Source: JBEIHI01 sp964655245 | Lineage (GTDB): Bacteria > Bdellovibrionota > UBA2394 | DNA length: 34,579 bases | Assembly (NCBI GenBank): GCA_964655245.1 | Contig: CAZZLQ010000020.1 | Coordinates: 1 to 34,579, forward strand | Reading direction: 5' to 3' | Shown here: positions 15,275-23,712 of the stretch, piece by piece | Layout of the letters: the number at the start of each line of letters is the position of its first letter | Position numbering within the stretch: the stretch's first letter is position 1 | Made by a program: the position numbers and the translations under genes | Notes under the pieces: model-generated | Told to the model about the DNA's origin: nothing | What the model saw: the letters and a program-made list of their open reading frames with translations, nothing else | Databases searched by the model: none

Positions 15275-15439
15275 ACTTTGTTTTGACGCGTTTTCGACAC
15301 CTTACTTCCAAGGGCTTTTGAAGGCTCCAAACCACTCCTTTAGCAAATCATACTAGGAATAATTGCTGAAACGTCCGATCTCCTCCGAGCTATAGGCGTT
15401 TTTCAAAGTTTTGACGCGCCACAGCAAAAGGAGGAACAA
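15275..15439 (+). other. Intergenic region before the 76-residue gene
   Basis: 165 bases without a gene. The ten-base sequence TTTTGACGCG occurs at both ends (15281-15290 and 15409-15418), and TTTTGACG recurs at 15814-15821 before pilB. Neither copy has a credible -10 box downstream, so I do not call promoters. A weak AGCAA/TTGCT inverted repeat surrounds 15342-15367. Function is unclear. Confidence 0.35.
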
Positions 15440-15670
15440 ATGAAAGCCAAATTTAACTACGATCTCACTGAGGTCCTTGCCCTCATGGAGAGGACCCAGG
15501 TGACAGTCGGCATCTTTTCCAACAGGGAATCGCAGAGCGATCGCGCTGAGCTTCTTCGAAGAGCTGAGTCGCTCGTTCAGCAAATGGAAGAGAGGGCGCA
15601 TCAGGCTGCACAGAGTCAGACGAGTCTTCTAGATGGTGAGAAGGCGCGTCGCCTGCTGCGCAAAATTTAG
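15440..15670 (+). CDS. Small helical protein of unknown function
   Basis: A 76-residue cytosolic protein, no signal peptide and no membrane segment, predicted almost all helical (LLRRAESLVQQMEERAHQAAQ) and basic at its end (KARRLLRKI). I recognise no family. The evidence that it is real is an excellent ribosome binding site AAAGGAGG at 15427-15434, six bases before the ATG, and coding-like composition in the frame. It stands alone between two structured or repeat-containing intergenic regions, upstream of the pil operon. A role in pilus function is possible only by location. Confidence 0.6.
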   Translation: MKAKFNYDLTEVLALMERTQVTVGIFSNRESQSDRAELLRRAESLVQQMEERAHQAAQSQTSLLDGEKARRLLRKI

Positions 15671-15855
15671 CGAGCCAGATGGCGATCGCGAAAAGATTAC
15701 GGAGATCGCGTTTCGGCTTTTTGCTGCGCGGACGCAGAGACAATTTTGGTCCCTGGGGGGGCACAAAATGTCGACTCGATGTTAGACTCAGTGTATCGGC
15801 CTTTTGCGTCATGTTTTGACGAAAGGGCCTGAGGGTTTTTTGGGGGAGAGGATAA
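15671..15855 (+). promoter_or_regulatory. Hairpin-rich leader before pilB
   Basis: A 185-base region with several possible RNA hairpins on the plus strand: GCGATC/GATCGC (15682-15687 with 15704-15709); CTGCG/CGCAG with a CGGA loop (15724-15737); a stem of CATTTTG/CAAAATG type with a bulge and CCC/GGG (about 15741-15770); and a strong 13-pair stem with one bulged G at 15798-15829. The last is followed six bases later by six T residues (15836-15841) and then by the pilB ribosome binding site. It could be a structured 5' leader or an attenuator. It does not match the c-di-GMP riboswitch consensus as I know it. Confidence 0.5.
15798..15841 (+). terminator. Possible terminator or attenuator before pilB
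   Basis: The arms 15798-15811 and 15817-15829 pair over 13 positions, with a single bulged G and one G-U pair, around a five-base loop. TGAGGG then six T follow. The spacing of six bases before the T run is longer than in a textbook terminator, so attenuation or mere leader structure are equally possible. Confidence 0.4.
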
Positions 15856-17571
15856 ATGCCACCGGTTCCATCGAATCGATTAGGAGAAATGCTTGTCAGG
15901 GAAAACCTGATTTCGGCGTCTCAGCTATTGAAGGCGCAGGAAGCAACGCGCACAAATGGCGGTCGCTTAAGCTACAACCTCACAAAGCTAGGCTTCATTC
16001 AGGAGCAGGAGCTGACAAGTTTTCTCAGCAAGCAGTTCGGAGTGCCATCTGTTGATTTGACGTCTTTTGTTGTGGATCAAGACATCATCTCGCTCGTTCC
16101 CAAAAATGTTGCTGAAAAGCATGTGGTCATGCCCGTGAATAAGGTGGGCAGTAACCTTATTCTAGCGATGAGCGATCCCAGTAATATTTTCGCAATCGAC
16201 GATATCAAGTTCATGACGGGCTATAACGTCGAGGTAGTGGTCGCCTCTGAGCAAGCGATCAAAGATGCCATCGAGAAATACTATGACGGGGAACAGGCTA
16301 AATTCAGTGAGGTTCTTGCTGGATTTGAGGACGAAGAGGTTGAGGTCGTTGCTTCAGCAGATGATCTTGATCCTCAAAAGGCGGCAAATGCCTCAGAGGA
16401 AGCGCCGGTAGTTAAGCTTGTTAACTTGATCTTCATTGAGGCGATTAAGAAAAATGCATCCGATATTCATGTTGAGCCTTATGAGAAAGAGCTTCGGATT
16501 CGCTATCGCATTGACGGTGTACTTCAGGAGCAAATGAAGCCTCCTGTTAAGCTTAAGAGCTCTATTGTTTCACGGATCAAGATCATGGCGCAGCTGGACA
16601 TTGCTGAGCGCCGCTTGCCTCAAGATGGTCGTATCAAAATGAAGTACGGCAAGGGCAAGGAGATGGACTTTCGGGTTTCAGTGTTGCCAACACTCTTTGG
16701 TGAGAAAGTGGTCTTGCGGTTGCTCGACAAAGGTAACCTCCAGCTCGATATGACGAAGCTCGGTTTTGAGGAGCGGCAGTTGGCCGACTTCAAAAAGTCC
16801 ATTCATCAGCCATTTGGTATGGTGCTTGTGACGGGGCCCACTGGATCAGGAAAGACGACAACTTTGTACTCTGCTTTGTCTGAGCTCAATCAGATTTCCG
16901 AGAATATCTCGACAGCTGAGGACCCTGTTGAATTTAACCTGATGGGTATCAACCAGGTGCAGATGCATGAGGACATCGGATTGAACTTCGCTGCAGCTCT
17001 TCGCTCGTTCTTGCGACAAGACCCAGACATTATCATGGTCGGGGAGATTCGGGACTTTGAGACCGCGGAGATTGCAATTAAGGCTGCCCTCACTGGTCAC
17101 TTGGTTTTGAGTACTCTTCACACGAACGATGCGCCAAGCACGGTCAGTCGACTTTTGAATATGGGGGTTGAGCCTTTTTTGGTGGCATCTGCTCTGAACT
17201 CCATCGTGGCTCAGCGACTTGCGCGTCGAATCTGCGGCGAGTGTTCCTATGAAGTGAAAGTCCCAGTTCAAAGCCTTTTGGATATTGGTGTTCCGCCAGA
17301 TTTGGCGAATGGAATGAAGGTGCGTCAGGGGCGTGGATGTGCGCATTGTTCAAATACTGGATATAAGGGGCGAGTCGCTCTTTACGAAGTCATGGTGATG
17401 AAGGACGAACTGAAGGAGTTTGTTTTGAACGGCGCAAGCACTGCCGAACTAAAGCGAGAGGCTATTCGATTGGGAATGCAGACTCTGCGGATGAGCGCTA
17501 TTCACAAGATCAAAGAGGGTGTGACCACCATCGAAGAGGCTGTTCGCGTGACAGCTAGTGACACGAACTAA
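15856..17571 (+). CDS. pilB: Type IV pilus extension ATPase PilB
   Basis: PilB is the hexameric ATPase that drives pilus assembly. Residues about 5-150 form an MshEN/GspE N-terminal domain (RLGEMLVRENLIS, LGFIQEQELTSFL). The ATPase core has GPTGSGKTTT (Walker A, about 327-336), the Asp box with SDIHVEPYEKELRIRYRIDG, Walker B DPDIIMVGEIRDFETAEIA and the His box GHLVLSTLHTNDA. Two CxxC pairs, CGEC and CAHC, form the usual zinc site. At 571 residues it is normal. GGGGGAGAGGAT supplies the ribosome binding site. It heads the pilBTCSRA block; pilT begins 12 bases after its stop. Confidence 0.96.
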   Translation: MPPVPSNRLGEMLVRENLISASQLLKAQEATRTNGGRLSYNLTKLGFIQEQELTSFLSKQFGVPSVDLTSFVVDQDIISLVPKNVAEKHVVMPVNKVGSNLILAMSDPSNIFAIDDIKFMTGYNVEVVVASEQAIKDAIEKYYDGEQAKFSEVLAGFEDEEVEVVASADDLDPQKAANASEEAPVVKLVNLIFIEAIKKNASDIHVEPYEKELRIRYRIDGVLQEQMKPPVKLKSSIVSRIKIMAQLDIAERRLPQDGRIKMKYGKGKEMDFRVSVLPTLFGEKVVLRLLDKGNLQLDMTKLGFEERQLADFKKSIHQPFGMVLVTGPTGSGKTTTLYSALSELNQISENISTAEDPVEFNLMGINQVQMHEDIGLNFAAALRSFLRQDPDIIMVGEIRDFETAEIAIKAALTGHLVLSTLHTNDAPSTVSRLLNMGVEPFLVASALNSIVAQRLARRICGECSYEVKVPVQSLLDIGVPPDLANGMKVRQGRGCAHCSNTGYKGRVALYEVMVMKDELKEFVLNGASTAELKREAIRLGMQTLRMSAIHKIKEGVTTIEEAVRVTASDTN

Positions 17572-17583
17572 GTGTGAGGATCT

Positions 17584-18753
17584 ATGAGTGAGACGAATGA
17601 TCAGTTGAATCCTGGAAGCGAAGGTGCGGGGCTTTCATTGCATCAGCTTCTAAAGACAATGCTGGAAAAGGGTGCCAGTGACTTACATATCACAGCAGCC
17701 ACTCCTCCTGTCATTCGAGTCGATGGAAAGCTGATGCCGCTGAAGCTGCCTCCTTTGACTCCAGCGGATACCCGAAAGATTTGTTACAGTGTTTTGACTG
17801 ATGCTCAAAAGGCTCGTTTTGAAGAAGACAACGAGCTTGATCTTTCCTTCGGTGTGAAAAACCTCTCCCGATTTCGAGCAAACTTGTTTGTTCAGAGGGG
17901 CGTTGTCTCTGGAACATTTCGACAGATTCCATTTAAAATTTCATCCCTTGCTGACTTGGGGCTGCCGCCCGTTGTCGGTGAGTTGGCAGATCGACCGAGA
18001 GGCCTGGTCCTTCTCACGGGACCGACAGGATCCGGTAAGTCGACCTCACTTGCGGCAATGATTGATAAGATCAATCGCGAGACGAGTCAGCATATCTTGA
18101 CGATTGAAGATCCCATTGAATTTTTGCATCCCCACAAAAGTTGCATCATTAATCAGCGGGAAGTGCATTCCGATACTGAGAGTTTCGGTAAAGCTGTAAA
18201 GTACATTCTCCGACAAGATCCTGATGTCGTTTTGCTGGGGGAGTTGAGAGATTTAGAAACGATTGAGGCGGCTTTAACAATCGCTGAGACGGGACATCTT
18301 TGTTTCGCCACGTTGCATACCAACTCAGCTGTTCAGTCGATCAATCGAATCATCGACGTGTTTCCACCGCATCAACAGCCTCAAATTCGAGCGCAGCTTT
18401 CATTTGTTTTGGAGGGAGTGGTTGCTCAACAGCTTCTGCCTAAGGCGAGTGGAGTGGGGCGAGCGCTTGCCGCAGAAGTAATGATTCCTAATGCCGCGAT
18501 TCGAAACCTCATTCGCGAAGACAAAGTTCACCAGATCTATTCGCAGATGCAGGCTGGTCAAGGAAAGCATGGGATGATCACCATGAATCAATCGTTGGCG
18601 AGTCTTTATTTAAAGAGAGTTTGTTCATTGGATGACTGTATTATGGCAAGCGGTGATCCGGAAGAGCTGAGAAGTATCATCACTTCAGCATCGAATGCAG
18701 CAGGTGGATCAGAGGACCGATCAAGAGGCGGATTGGATCAAAGAAAGAGATAA
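17584..18753 (+). CDS. pilT: Type IV pilus retraction ATPase PilT
   Basis: PilT powers pilus retraction. The Walker A GPTGSGKS is at residues 146-153, the Asp-box region includes EKGASDLHITA, and Walker B reads DPDVVLLGELRDLETIEAAL. The AIRNLIRE helix (AIRNLIREDKVHQIYSQM), a retraction-ATPase signature absent from PilB, decides the identity. The protein has a short polar N-terminal extension and a C-terminal Ser/Gly/Arg-rich tail after the usual end. There is no zinc-binding CxxC pair, as expected. It lies between pilB and pilC. Confidence 0.96.
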   Translation: MSETNDQLNPGSEGAGLSLHQLLKTMLEKGASDLHITAATPPVIRVDGKLMPLKLPPLTPADTRKICYSVLTDAQKARFEEDNELDLSFGVKNLSRFRANLFVQRGVVSGTFRQIPFKISSLADLGLPPVVGELADRPRGLVLLTGPTGSGKSTSLAAMIDKINRETSQHILTIEDPIEFLHPHKSCIINQREVHSDTESFGKAVKYILRQDPDVVLLGELRDLETIEAALTIAETGHLCFATLHTNSAVQSINRIIDVFPPHQQPQIRAQLSFVLEGVVAQQLLPKASGVGRALAAEVMIPNAAIRNLIREDKVHQIYSQMQAGQGKHGMITMNQSLASLYLKRVCSLDDCIMASGDPEELRSIITSASNAAGGSEDRSRGGLDQRKR

Positions 18754-18764
18754 CGAGGTAGATT

Positions 18765-19982
18765 ATGGCGGTATTCAAATGGGAAGGCGTTGCTCGAAAC
18801 GGACAAGTCAAGGCTGGCACGAAGGAAGCGGCCAATGAGGCGGCTGTTCTTCAGTTCTTGCGGTCTCAGCAAATCCGCCCTCGTAAGTTGAAAGAGGTCA
18901 AGGGCGGATCCGGCGGGTTCAATTTGAGCTTCGGTGGCGGTGTGGGTCTCAAAGATCTCGTCGTATTTTCTCGTCAGTTCTCGACCATGATTGATGCGGG
19001 TTTACCGCTTGTTCAGTGTTTGGAAATTCTTGGAAATCAAACCGCGAACCCCGCATTTAAGACCGTGATCAAGGCTGTTCAAGTGGATGTCGAGGGCGGT
19101 AGCACATTTGCCGATGCTCTGAGAAGACATCCTAAGGTCTTTGATTCCCTGTATGTGAACCTCGTCGCTGCCGGAGAGGTGGGGGGTATTTTGGATGTCA
19201 TCCTTTTGCGGCTGGCGACTTATCTGGAAAAGGTTCAGAAGCTTCGCGGTCAAGTGAAGTCAGCGATGGTCTATCCGATTGCCATTATGGCGGTTGCGAT
19301 TGCGGTTGTGACGGTGCTTCTTGTGTGGGTCATTCCGATTTTTGAAAAGATGTTTAAGGAGTTTGGTGGCGCCTCTCTTCCTGTGCCAACCCAGATTGTG
19401 ATTAATCTGAGTAAGTGGACCCAGAGCAATATTGGTCTCTTAATCCTGGCTGGTATTGGAATGATCTTTCTTTGGAAGTGGATCCGCCAGAATCCCAGAA
19501 CGCTCGAGATTACGGATGACATCTTTCTCAAGCTTCCTGTTTTTGGACCGTTGATTCAGAAAGTAGCGGTTGCTCGATTTACGAGAACCCTAGGAACCAT
19601 GATTTCCTCCGGGGTTCCGATTCTCGAAGCTTTGGATATCACGGCTCGAGCTGCCGGGAATAAGACAGTAGAAAAAGCCATTTATAAAGCCAGAGCGAGT
19701 ATTTCCGAGGGAAAAACAGTCTCAGAGCCTATCATGCAGGCTCAAGTTTTTCCTCCCATGGTCTGTCAGATGATTAACGTCGGGGAGCAGACTGGTGCGC
19801 TCGATTCGATGTTAGGGAAGATTGCCGATTTTTATGATGATGAGGTGGATGCTGCAGTCAAAGGCCTTACGAGTCTGATGGAGCCGGCAATGATGGTGAT
19901 TCTAGGGGGAATTATTGGAGGTCTTGTGGTTTCGATGTATCTGCCGATCTTCGAAATGGCCTCGAGTATTAAGGCAGGATAA
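18765..19982 (+). CDS. pilC: Type IV pilus inner-membrane platform protein PilC
   Basis: PilC is the inner-membrane platform between the ATPases and the growing pilus. The N-terminal text FKWEGVARNGQVKAGT and the two homologous T2SSF domains (about 70-195 and 273-395) are clear: FSRQFSTMIDAGLPLVQCLEIL and FTRTLGTMISSGVPILEALDIT. Membrane segments lie at about 170-195, 220-240 and 375-395. Length (405) is normal. It starts 11 bases after pilT and ends three before pilS. Confidence 0.96.
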   Translation: MAVFKWEGVARNGQVKAGTKEAANEAAVLQFLRSQQIRPRKLKEVKGGSGGFNLSFGGGVGLKDLVVFSRQFSTMIDAGLPLVQCLEILGNQTANPAFKTVIKAVQVDVEGGSTFADALRRHPKVFDSLYVNLVAAGEVGGILDVILLRLATYLEKVQKLRGQVKSAMVYPIAIMAVAIAVVTVLLVWVIPIFEKMFKEFGGASLPVPTQIVINLSKWTQSNIGLLILAGIGMIFLWKWIRQNPRTLEITDDIFLKLPVFGPLIQKVAVARFTRTLGTMISSGVPILEALDITARAAGNKTVEKAIYKARASISEGKTVSEPIMQAQVFPPMVCQMINVGEQTGALDSMLGKIADFYDDEVDAAVKGLTSLMEPAMMVILGGIIGGLVVSMYLPIFEMASSIKAG

Positions 19983-19985
19983 AGC

Positions 19986-21563
19986 ATGGATTTTCGATCA
20001 CAAATTCGAGCGCTTCTTCTCTTTCGTATCGCCTTTTTGGTGATGATGATGGGCTCTACCGCTGTGCTCTGGTTTTTCTACCAGGAAAATCCTGCAGCTC
20101 AGGTCATTGAGCTTTGTGTGGCAGGGCTTGGCTTCTCCGTGGTTTCCGGGATCCTCTCGCCCTTGCTTGCCAAGAGATGGATGCCCCTGCTCATTTGGGC
20201 TCAGGTGATCTGGGATCTCGGCGCTGCGGCTTATCTGATGCACGGGATGAATGCCGTTATGTCCATCTCCCTTGCACTCTTCTTTATTCAAATTGTGTTC
20301 GCCTCTGTTGTGATTGGCTCCCGAGGTGCCGTTGTCTCTTCATTAGCCTCCGCACTTTTGGTGGTCTATCTGGCTGTCGATGGCCAGCCGCTCAGTGACG
20401 TCTTAAATACAAAGTCGCTTCCGCCTTTGATCTTTGTTTTATCCTGCATTTTATTTCTAGGTGGTTGCTTGGCCTATTTTGCTCGAAATCGCGAGCGAAT
20501 GAGGAAGAGTCTCGACCAAACGGAGTCAGCTCTGAAGGATCTTTCAAGCCTCCATGCAGCGATCATCAACTATAGCCCTTCAGGCATTCTTTCCATCGAT
20601 CGAGAGGGGCGAGTGATTTTGATGAATCGCATGGCCGAAACAATTTTGGGTCAAAATCTGATAGGTAAATCACTGGCAGTGGGTCCGTTTGCGGAGTTGT
20701 TTCATCGTGCGGATCGGTCGGAGAGCCGAATGGAGATTCGTGGCGAGAGTCGATCGATTGGACATCAGCGTGTGGAGTTGCCCGATATGCAGGGTTGGCT
20801 GGTTATCTTTCAGGATGTGACAGAGATGCGAGAGATGGAGTCACGAATGAAGGTGAACGATAAACTTGCCTCAGTCGGTCAACTGGCTGCTGGGATCGCT
20901 CATGAGATTCGTAATCCCTTGGCAAGCTTGAGTGGGTCCGTTCAACTCCTTAAGGCTGAAATGCCTCATGAGAGTGCCAGTGAAAAACTCATGCAGATTG
21001 TGCTTCGCGAAACAGATCGGCTAGATGGCTTGCTTAAAAACTTTTTGATGTACGCTAAGCCATCAGAGTTGAGACCTGAGCTCATCAATTTGAAAAAGCA
21101 TTGTCTTGAGATTGTTGAGCTCATTCAGAATCGAGTCGGCAAGAAGGTGAGCTGCAAATTGGATATTTCGGAGCGCTTAGAATGTCGCTGCGATCCTCTT
21201 CAGCTTTCTCAAGTGTTGTGGAATCTGATTTTGAACGCTGCGCAAGCCTCCCCTGAGGGCGGAGAAGTGATTGTTTCAGCGAGAGAACTCAATCCATTTG
21301 ATGGATCGAAGATTCGCTTTGAAATAGTGGATCAAGGCTCGGGGATTCCTGAGGCTGTTCGCGGAAAGATTTTTGATCCTTTCTTTACGACAAAGCCCGA
21401 GGGAACAGGTCTTGGCCTGCCGTTGGTTTTCCAAGTGGTGAAGGCGCATGGTGGAGAGATCGGCGTTGAGTCGCAAGAGGGACGTGGAAGTTTGTTTTGG
21501 TTTGAACTGTACCGAGATGGGCCCAAGGCAGAGAGTCGTGTGATGGCTTCGTCTGCAGCTTAA
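19986..21563 (+). CDS. pilS: Sensor histidine kinase PilS
   Basis: Two-component kinase that in Pseudomonas and Myxococcus controls pilin transcription. Residues 1-170 carry about six membrane segments, as in PilS. A PAS-like domain follows (about 190-280; INYSPSGILSIDREGRVILMN). The HisKA box is AGIAHEIRNPLASLSGS with phospho-acceptor His306. The ATPase domain shows the N box (LWNLILNAAQAS), G1 (IVDQGSGIP), FDPFFTTKPEGTGLGL and a final G2-type loop. It precedes pilR by ten bases, which fixes its partner. Confidence 0.94.
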   Translation: MDFRSQIRALLLFRIAFLVMMMGSTAVLWFFYQENPAAQVIELCVAGLGFSVVSGILSPLLAKRWMPLLIWAQVIWDLGAAAYLMHGMNAVMSISLALFFIQIVFASVVIGSRGAVVSSLASALLVVYLAVDGQPLSDVLNTKSLPPLIFVLSCILFLGGCLAYFARNRERMRKSLDQTESALKDLSSLHAAIINYSPSGILSIDREGRVILMNRMAETILGQNLIGKSLAVGPFAELFHRADRSESRMEIRGESRSIGHQRVELPDMQGWLVIFQDVTEMREMESRMKVNDKLASVGQLAAGIAHEIRNPLASLSGSVQLLKAEMPHESASEKLMQIVLRETDRLDGLLKNFLMYAKPSELRPELINLKKHCLEIVELIQNRVGKKVSCKLDISERLECRCDPLQLSQVLWNLILNAAQASPEGGEVIVSARELNPFDGSKIRFEIVDQGSGIPEAVRGKIFDPFFTTKPEGTGLGLPLVFQVVKAHGGEIGVESQEGRGSLFWFELYRDGPKAESRVMASSAA

Positions 21564-21573
21564 GGGGGAGATT

Positions 21574-23091
21574 ATGAAAAGAAGAATACTAGTCGTTGAT
21601 GATGAGTTGAGCGTACGAGAGTTTTTTGAGATCCTGCTCAAAAAAGAGGGCTACGATGTGGTGACAGCACTGGATTTTCCAGAGGCTGTTAAGGTGATCA
21701 AAGAGCAGGCGTTAGATCTGATTGTCACTGACTTGCAGTTGAAAGTTGGAGATGGAATGGGCTTGTTGAAGGAAGCTAGAGCCCACTGCCCAGATGTCCC
21801 GGTGATTATGATCACCGCGTACGCCACGACTGATTCAGCGGTTGAAGCCATGAAGGCGGGCGCATTCGACTACCTCAGCAAGCCGTTTAAAATCGAAGAG
21901 ATCAAAGTGGTGATTCAAAAGGCTCTGGATACAAGGAATCTTGCGGCGGAAAATCAACAGCTCAAGACGCAGCTGGTTCAGCGCTATGATTTCACCAATT
22001 TCATTGGTGAGTCCGAGCCCATGCGACGTGTCTATGATTTGATCAAGAAGACAGCGCCTACCAAAACAAACGTCTTGATTTATGGTGAGTCCGGGACCGG
22101 TAAGGAACTTGTGGCACGAGCCATTCACTTCAATTCCACACGCAAAGATAAACCCTTTGTGACTGTGAACTGTGGTGCGATTCCACAGAATCTTATTGAG
22201 AGTGAGTTATTCGGGCATGTCCGTGGAGCCTTTACGGGAGCTGTGGCTTCGAAAGAGGGTCTCTTTGAAGCAGCTCATAAGGGCACAATCTTCCTGGATG
22301 AAATTGGAGAGTTGCCGCTGGTCATGCAAGTGAAGCTTTTGCGGGTCATTCAGGAAAAGAGCTTTTTGCGGGTGGGAAGTACGGAAAGTGTCGAAGTCGA
22401 TGTCAGAATTATTGCGGCGACAAACCGAAATCTCGAGGATGAAGTTAAGCAAGGTAACTTTCGCGAGGATTTGTTCTATCGGTTGAACGTCATTCAAATT
22501 GGGTTGCCACCCCTTCGACAGCGCAAAGGCGATATCCCCGTTCTAGCCGATTATTTCCTGAAAAAATATGCAAGGGAAACCGGCAAAGAAGTGCGCCGCA
22601 TTTCTCCAAAAGCTCTTGAGTATCTGTCGAATTATGAATTCCTCGGTAACGTACGAGAGCTTGAAAATATCATTGAGCGATCGGTTGCCTTGGAAATGAC
22701 ACAAGAAGTCCAGGTGGACTCACTTCCAGGAAATGTTTTGAATCCCGAGCAAGTCAAGGATCGGCTTTCCTTGAAGGAAGCCGAGAAGCAGTTTGAGGCG
22801 GGAGGCATGGCTCTTGATCATTTAGTTGATGCCTTTGAAAAGGATCTGCTTGTGAAGGCGTTAGATAAATCTCATGGCTCTCGAACAAAGGCTGCTCGGT
22901 TTCTCGGAATTTCTTCTCGTTCGATGCGCTATCGATTGAAGAAGCATGGTATCGGCGGCTACGGTGATCTCGACTATGATTTGCTAGACGCTTTGGATGA
23001 GGCAAGCGAAGAGGTTTCGAAAGAACGCCTTGCTGAGCTTAAGGCCATGAAGCTTCGAGATAACGGTGGTTCAGGCGAGAGAAAAGCTTAA
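21574..23091 (+). CDS. pilR: Sigma-54-dependent response regulator PilR
   Basis: An NtrC-type activator of 505 residues. The receiver domain (1-120) has the acidic pocket VVDDE and phospho-acceptor Asp53 in VTDLQL, plus Lys in LSKPF. The AAA+ domain (about 145-380) shows the Walker A GESGTGKE, the sigma-54 contact loop GAFTGA (about 218-223) and LDEIGELPL. The C-terminus carries a Fis-type helix-turn-helix (SRTKAARFLGISSRSMRYRLKKHG), followed by an acidic tail of about 50 residues that is longer than usual. GGGGGAG precedes the ATG. pilA, its expected target, follows after 19 bases. Confidence 0.95.
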   Translation: MKRRILVVDDELSVREFFEILLKKEGYDVVTALDFPEAVKVIKEQALDLIVTDLQLKVGDGMGLLKEARAHCPDVPVIMITAYATTDSAVEAMKAGAFDYLSKPFKIEEIKVVIQKALDTRNLAAENQQLKTQLVQRYDFTNFIGESEPMRRVYDLIKKTAPTKTNVLIYGESGTGKELVARAIHFNSTRKDKPFVTVNCGAIPQNLIESELFGHVRGAFTGAVASKEGLFEAAHKGTIFLDEIGELPLVMQVKLLRVIQEKSFLRVGSTESVEVDVRIIAATNRNLEDEVKQGNFREDLFYRLNVIQIGLPPLRQRKGDIPVLADYFLKKYARETGKEVRRISPKALEYLSNYEFLGNVRELENIIERSVALEMTQEVQVDSLPGNVLNPEQVKDRLSLKEAEKQFEAGGMALDHLVDAFEKDLLVKALDKSHGSRTKAARFLGISSRSMRYRLKKHGIGGYGDLDYDLLDALDEASEEVSKERLAELKAMKLRDNGGSGERKA

Positions 23092-23110
23092 TCACAGCGA
23101 AGGAGAGATG

Positions 23111-23701
23111 ATGTCAAATCGCTTTGGAAGAAAAAGTATTGCGGCCTTAACGCTCATTGAGCTGATGATTGCCGTTGTGATCGTAGGCCTTCTGGCAGCG
23201 GTTGGGATCCCGATCTATATGAGTTACATCCGGCGTTCTTACCTCAACGAAGCCAACTCAAGTATTGCGTCTATCAAGACTGCAGAGGAAAGCTATTTTA
23301 GCCTTCATGGTTGCTACATTGCAGCGACTGCTCATCCCGCGGCTATTCCACGTGGTGAAGCGGTGGCTTGGGATACGGCCACCCCGGCTGTTTGGGGAAA
23401 TGGTGGTCTAGCTGTTCGGCCGGATCGACTCGTGAGATTTCAGTACTCAGTCTACGCGTCCAACTCTTGGACGGCAGCGGCTGCTTGTGCGCCTGCCGAT
23501 GCGACTTTGGGAGTGAGGTCGGCTCCAGCCGCTCTTGTCGGGTGTGTGAATCCTCAAACAGCACTGGTTCCGACAGCCGTTTTTCCCACCAATTGGTTTT
23601 TCGTGGTGGCTCGAGGAGATCTTGACGGTGATGGAACCCCTTCAACCATTGTCTCTGCGATCGATGATTCTCGGTCTGTGACCTGTAATGAGCTTGAGTA
23701 A
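23111..23701 (+). CDS. pilA: Type IV pilin-like protein (PilA)
   Basis: A prepilin of about 196 residues with a short basic leader (MSNRFGRKSIAA) and the hydrophobic helix LTLIELMIAVVIVGLLAAVGIPIY. Glu5 of the mature protein is present. The cleavage site reads Ala-Leu instead of the usual Gly-Phe. The C-terminal globular part has four Cys (in HGCYIA, AACAPA, VGCVNP and VTCNE), enough for two disulfides. AGGAG at 23100-23104 fits the ATG at 23111 best; 23108 is possible. It could be a major or a minor pilin; the position next to pilSR favours PilA. It ends 11 bases from the convergent gene. Confidence 0.88.
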   Translation: MSNRFGRKSIAALTLIELMIAVVIVGLLAAVGIPIYMSYIRRSYLNEANSSIASIKTAEESYFSLHGCYIAATAHPAAIPRGEAVAWDTATPAVWGNGGLAVRPDRLVRFQYSVYASNSWTAAAACAPADATLGVRSAPAALVGCVNPQTALVPTAVFPTNWFFVVARGDLDGDGTPSTIVSAIDDSRSVTCNELE

Positions 23702-23712
23702 GTGGTGAGTCG

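Noticed and set aside
15671..15855. A c-di-GMP (GEMM) riboswitch before pilB
   Set aside because: The GGACGCAGAG text is only loosely similar to the GEMM core, and the conserved GCAAACC and tetraloop-receptor elements are not found.
15804..16055. An 83-codon plus-strand frame overlapping the pilB start
   Set aside because: It runs out of frame through the conserved N-terminus of PilB and has no domain.
22960..23110. A sigma-54 promoter (GG-N10-GC) for pilA in the 3' end of pilR
   Set aside because: Expected because PilR is sigma-54 dependent, but I found only a GG-N9-GC near 22997 and no convincing TGGCAC-N5-TTGC; pilA may be read from further upstream.
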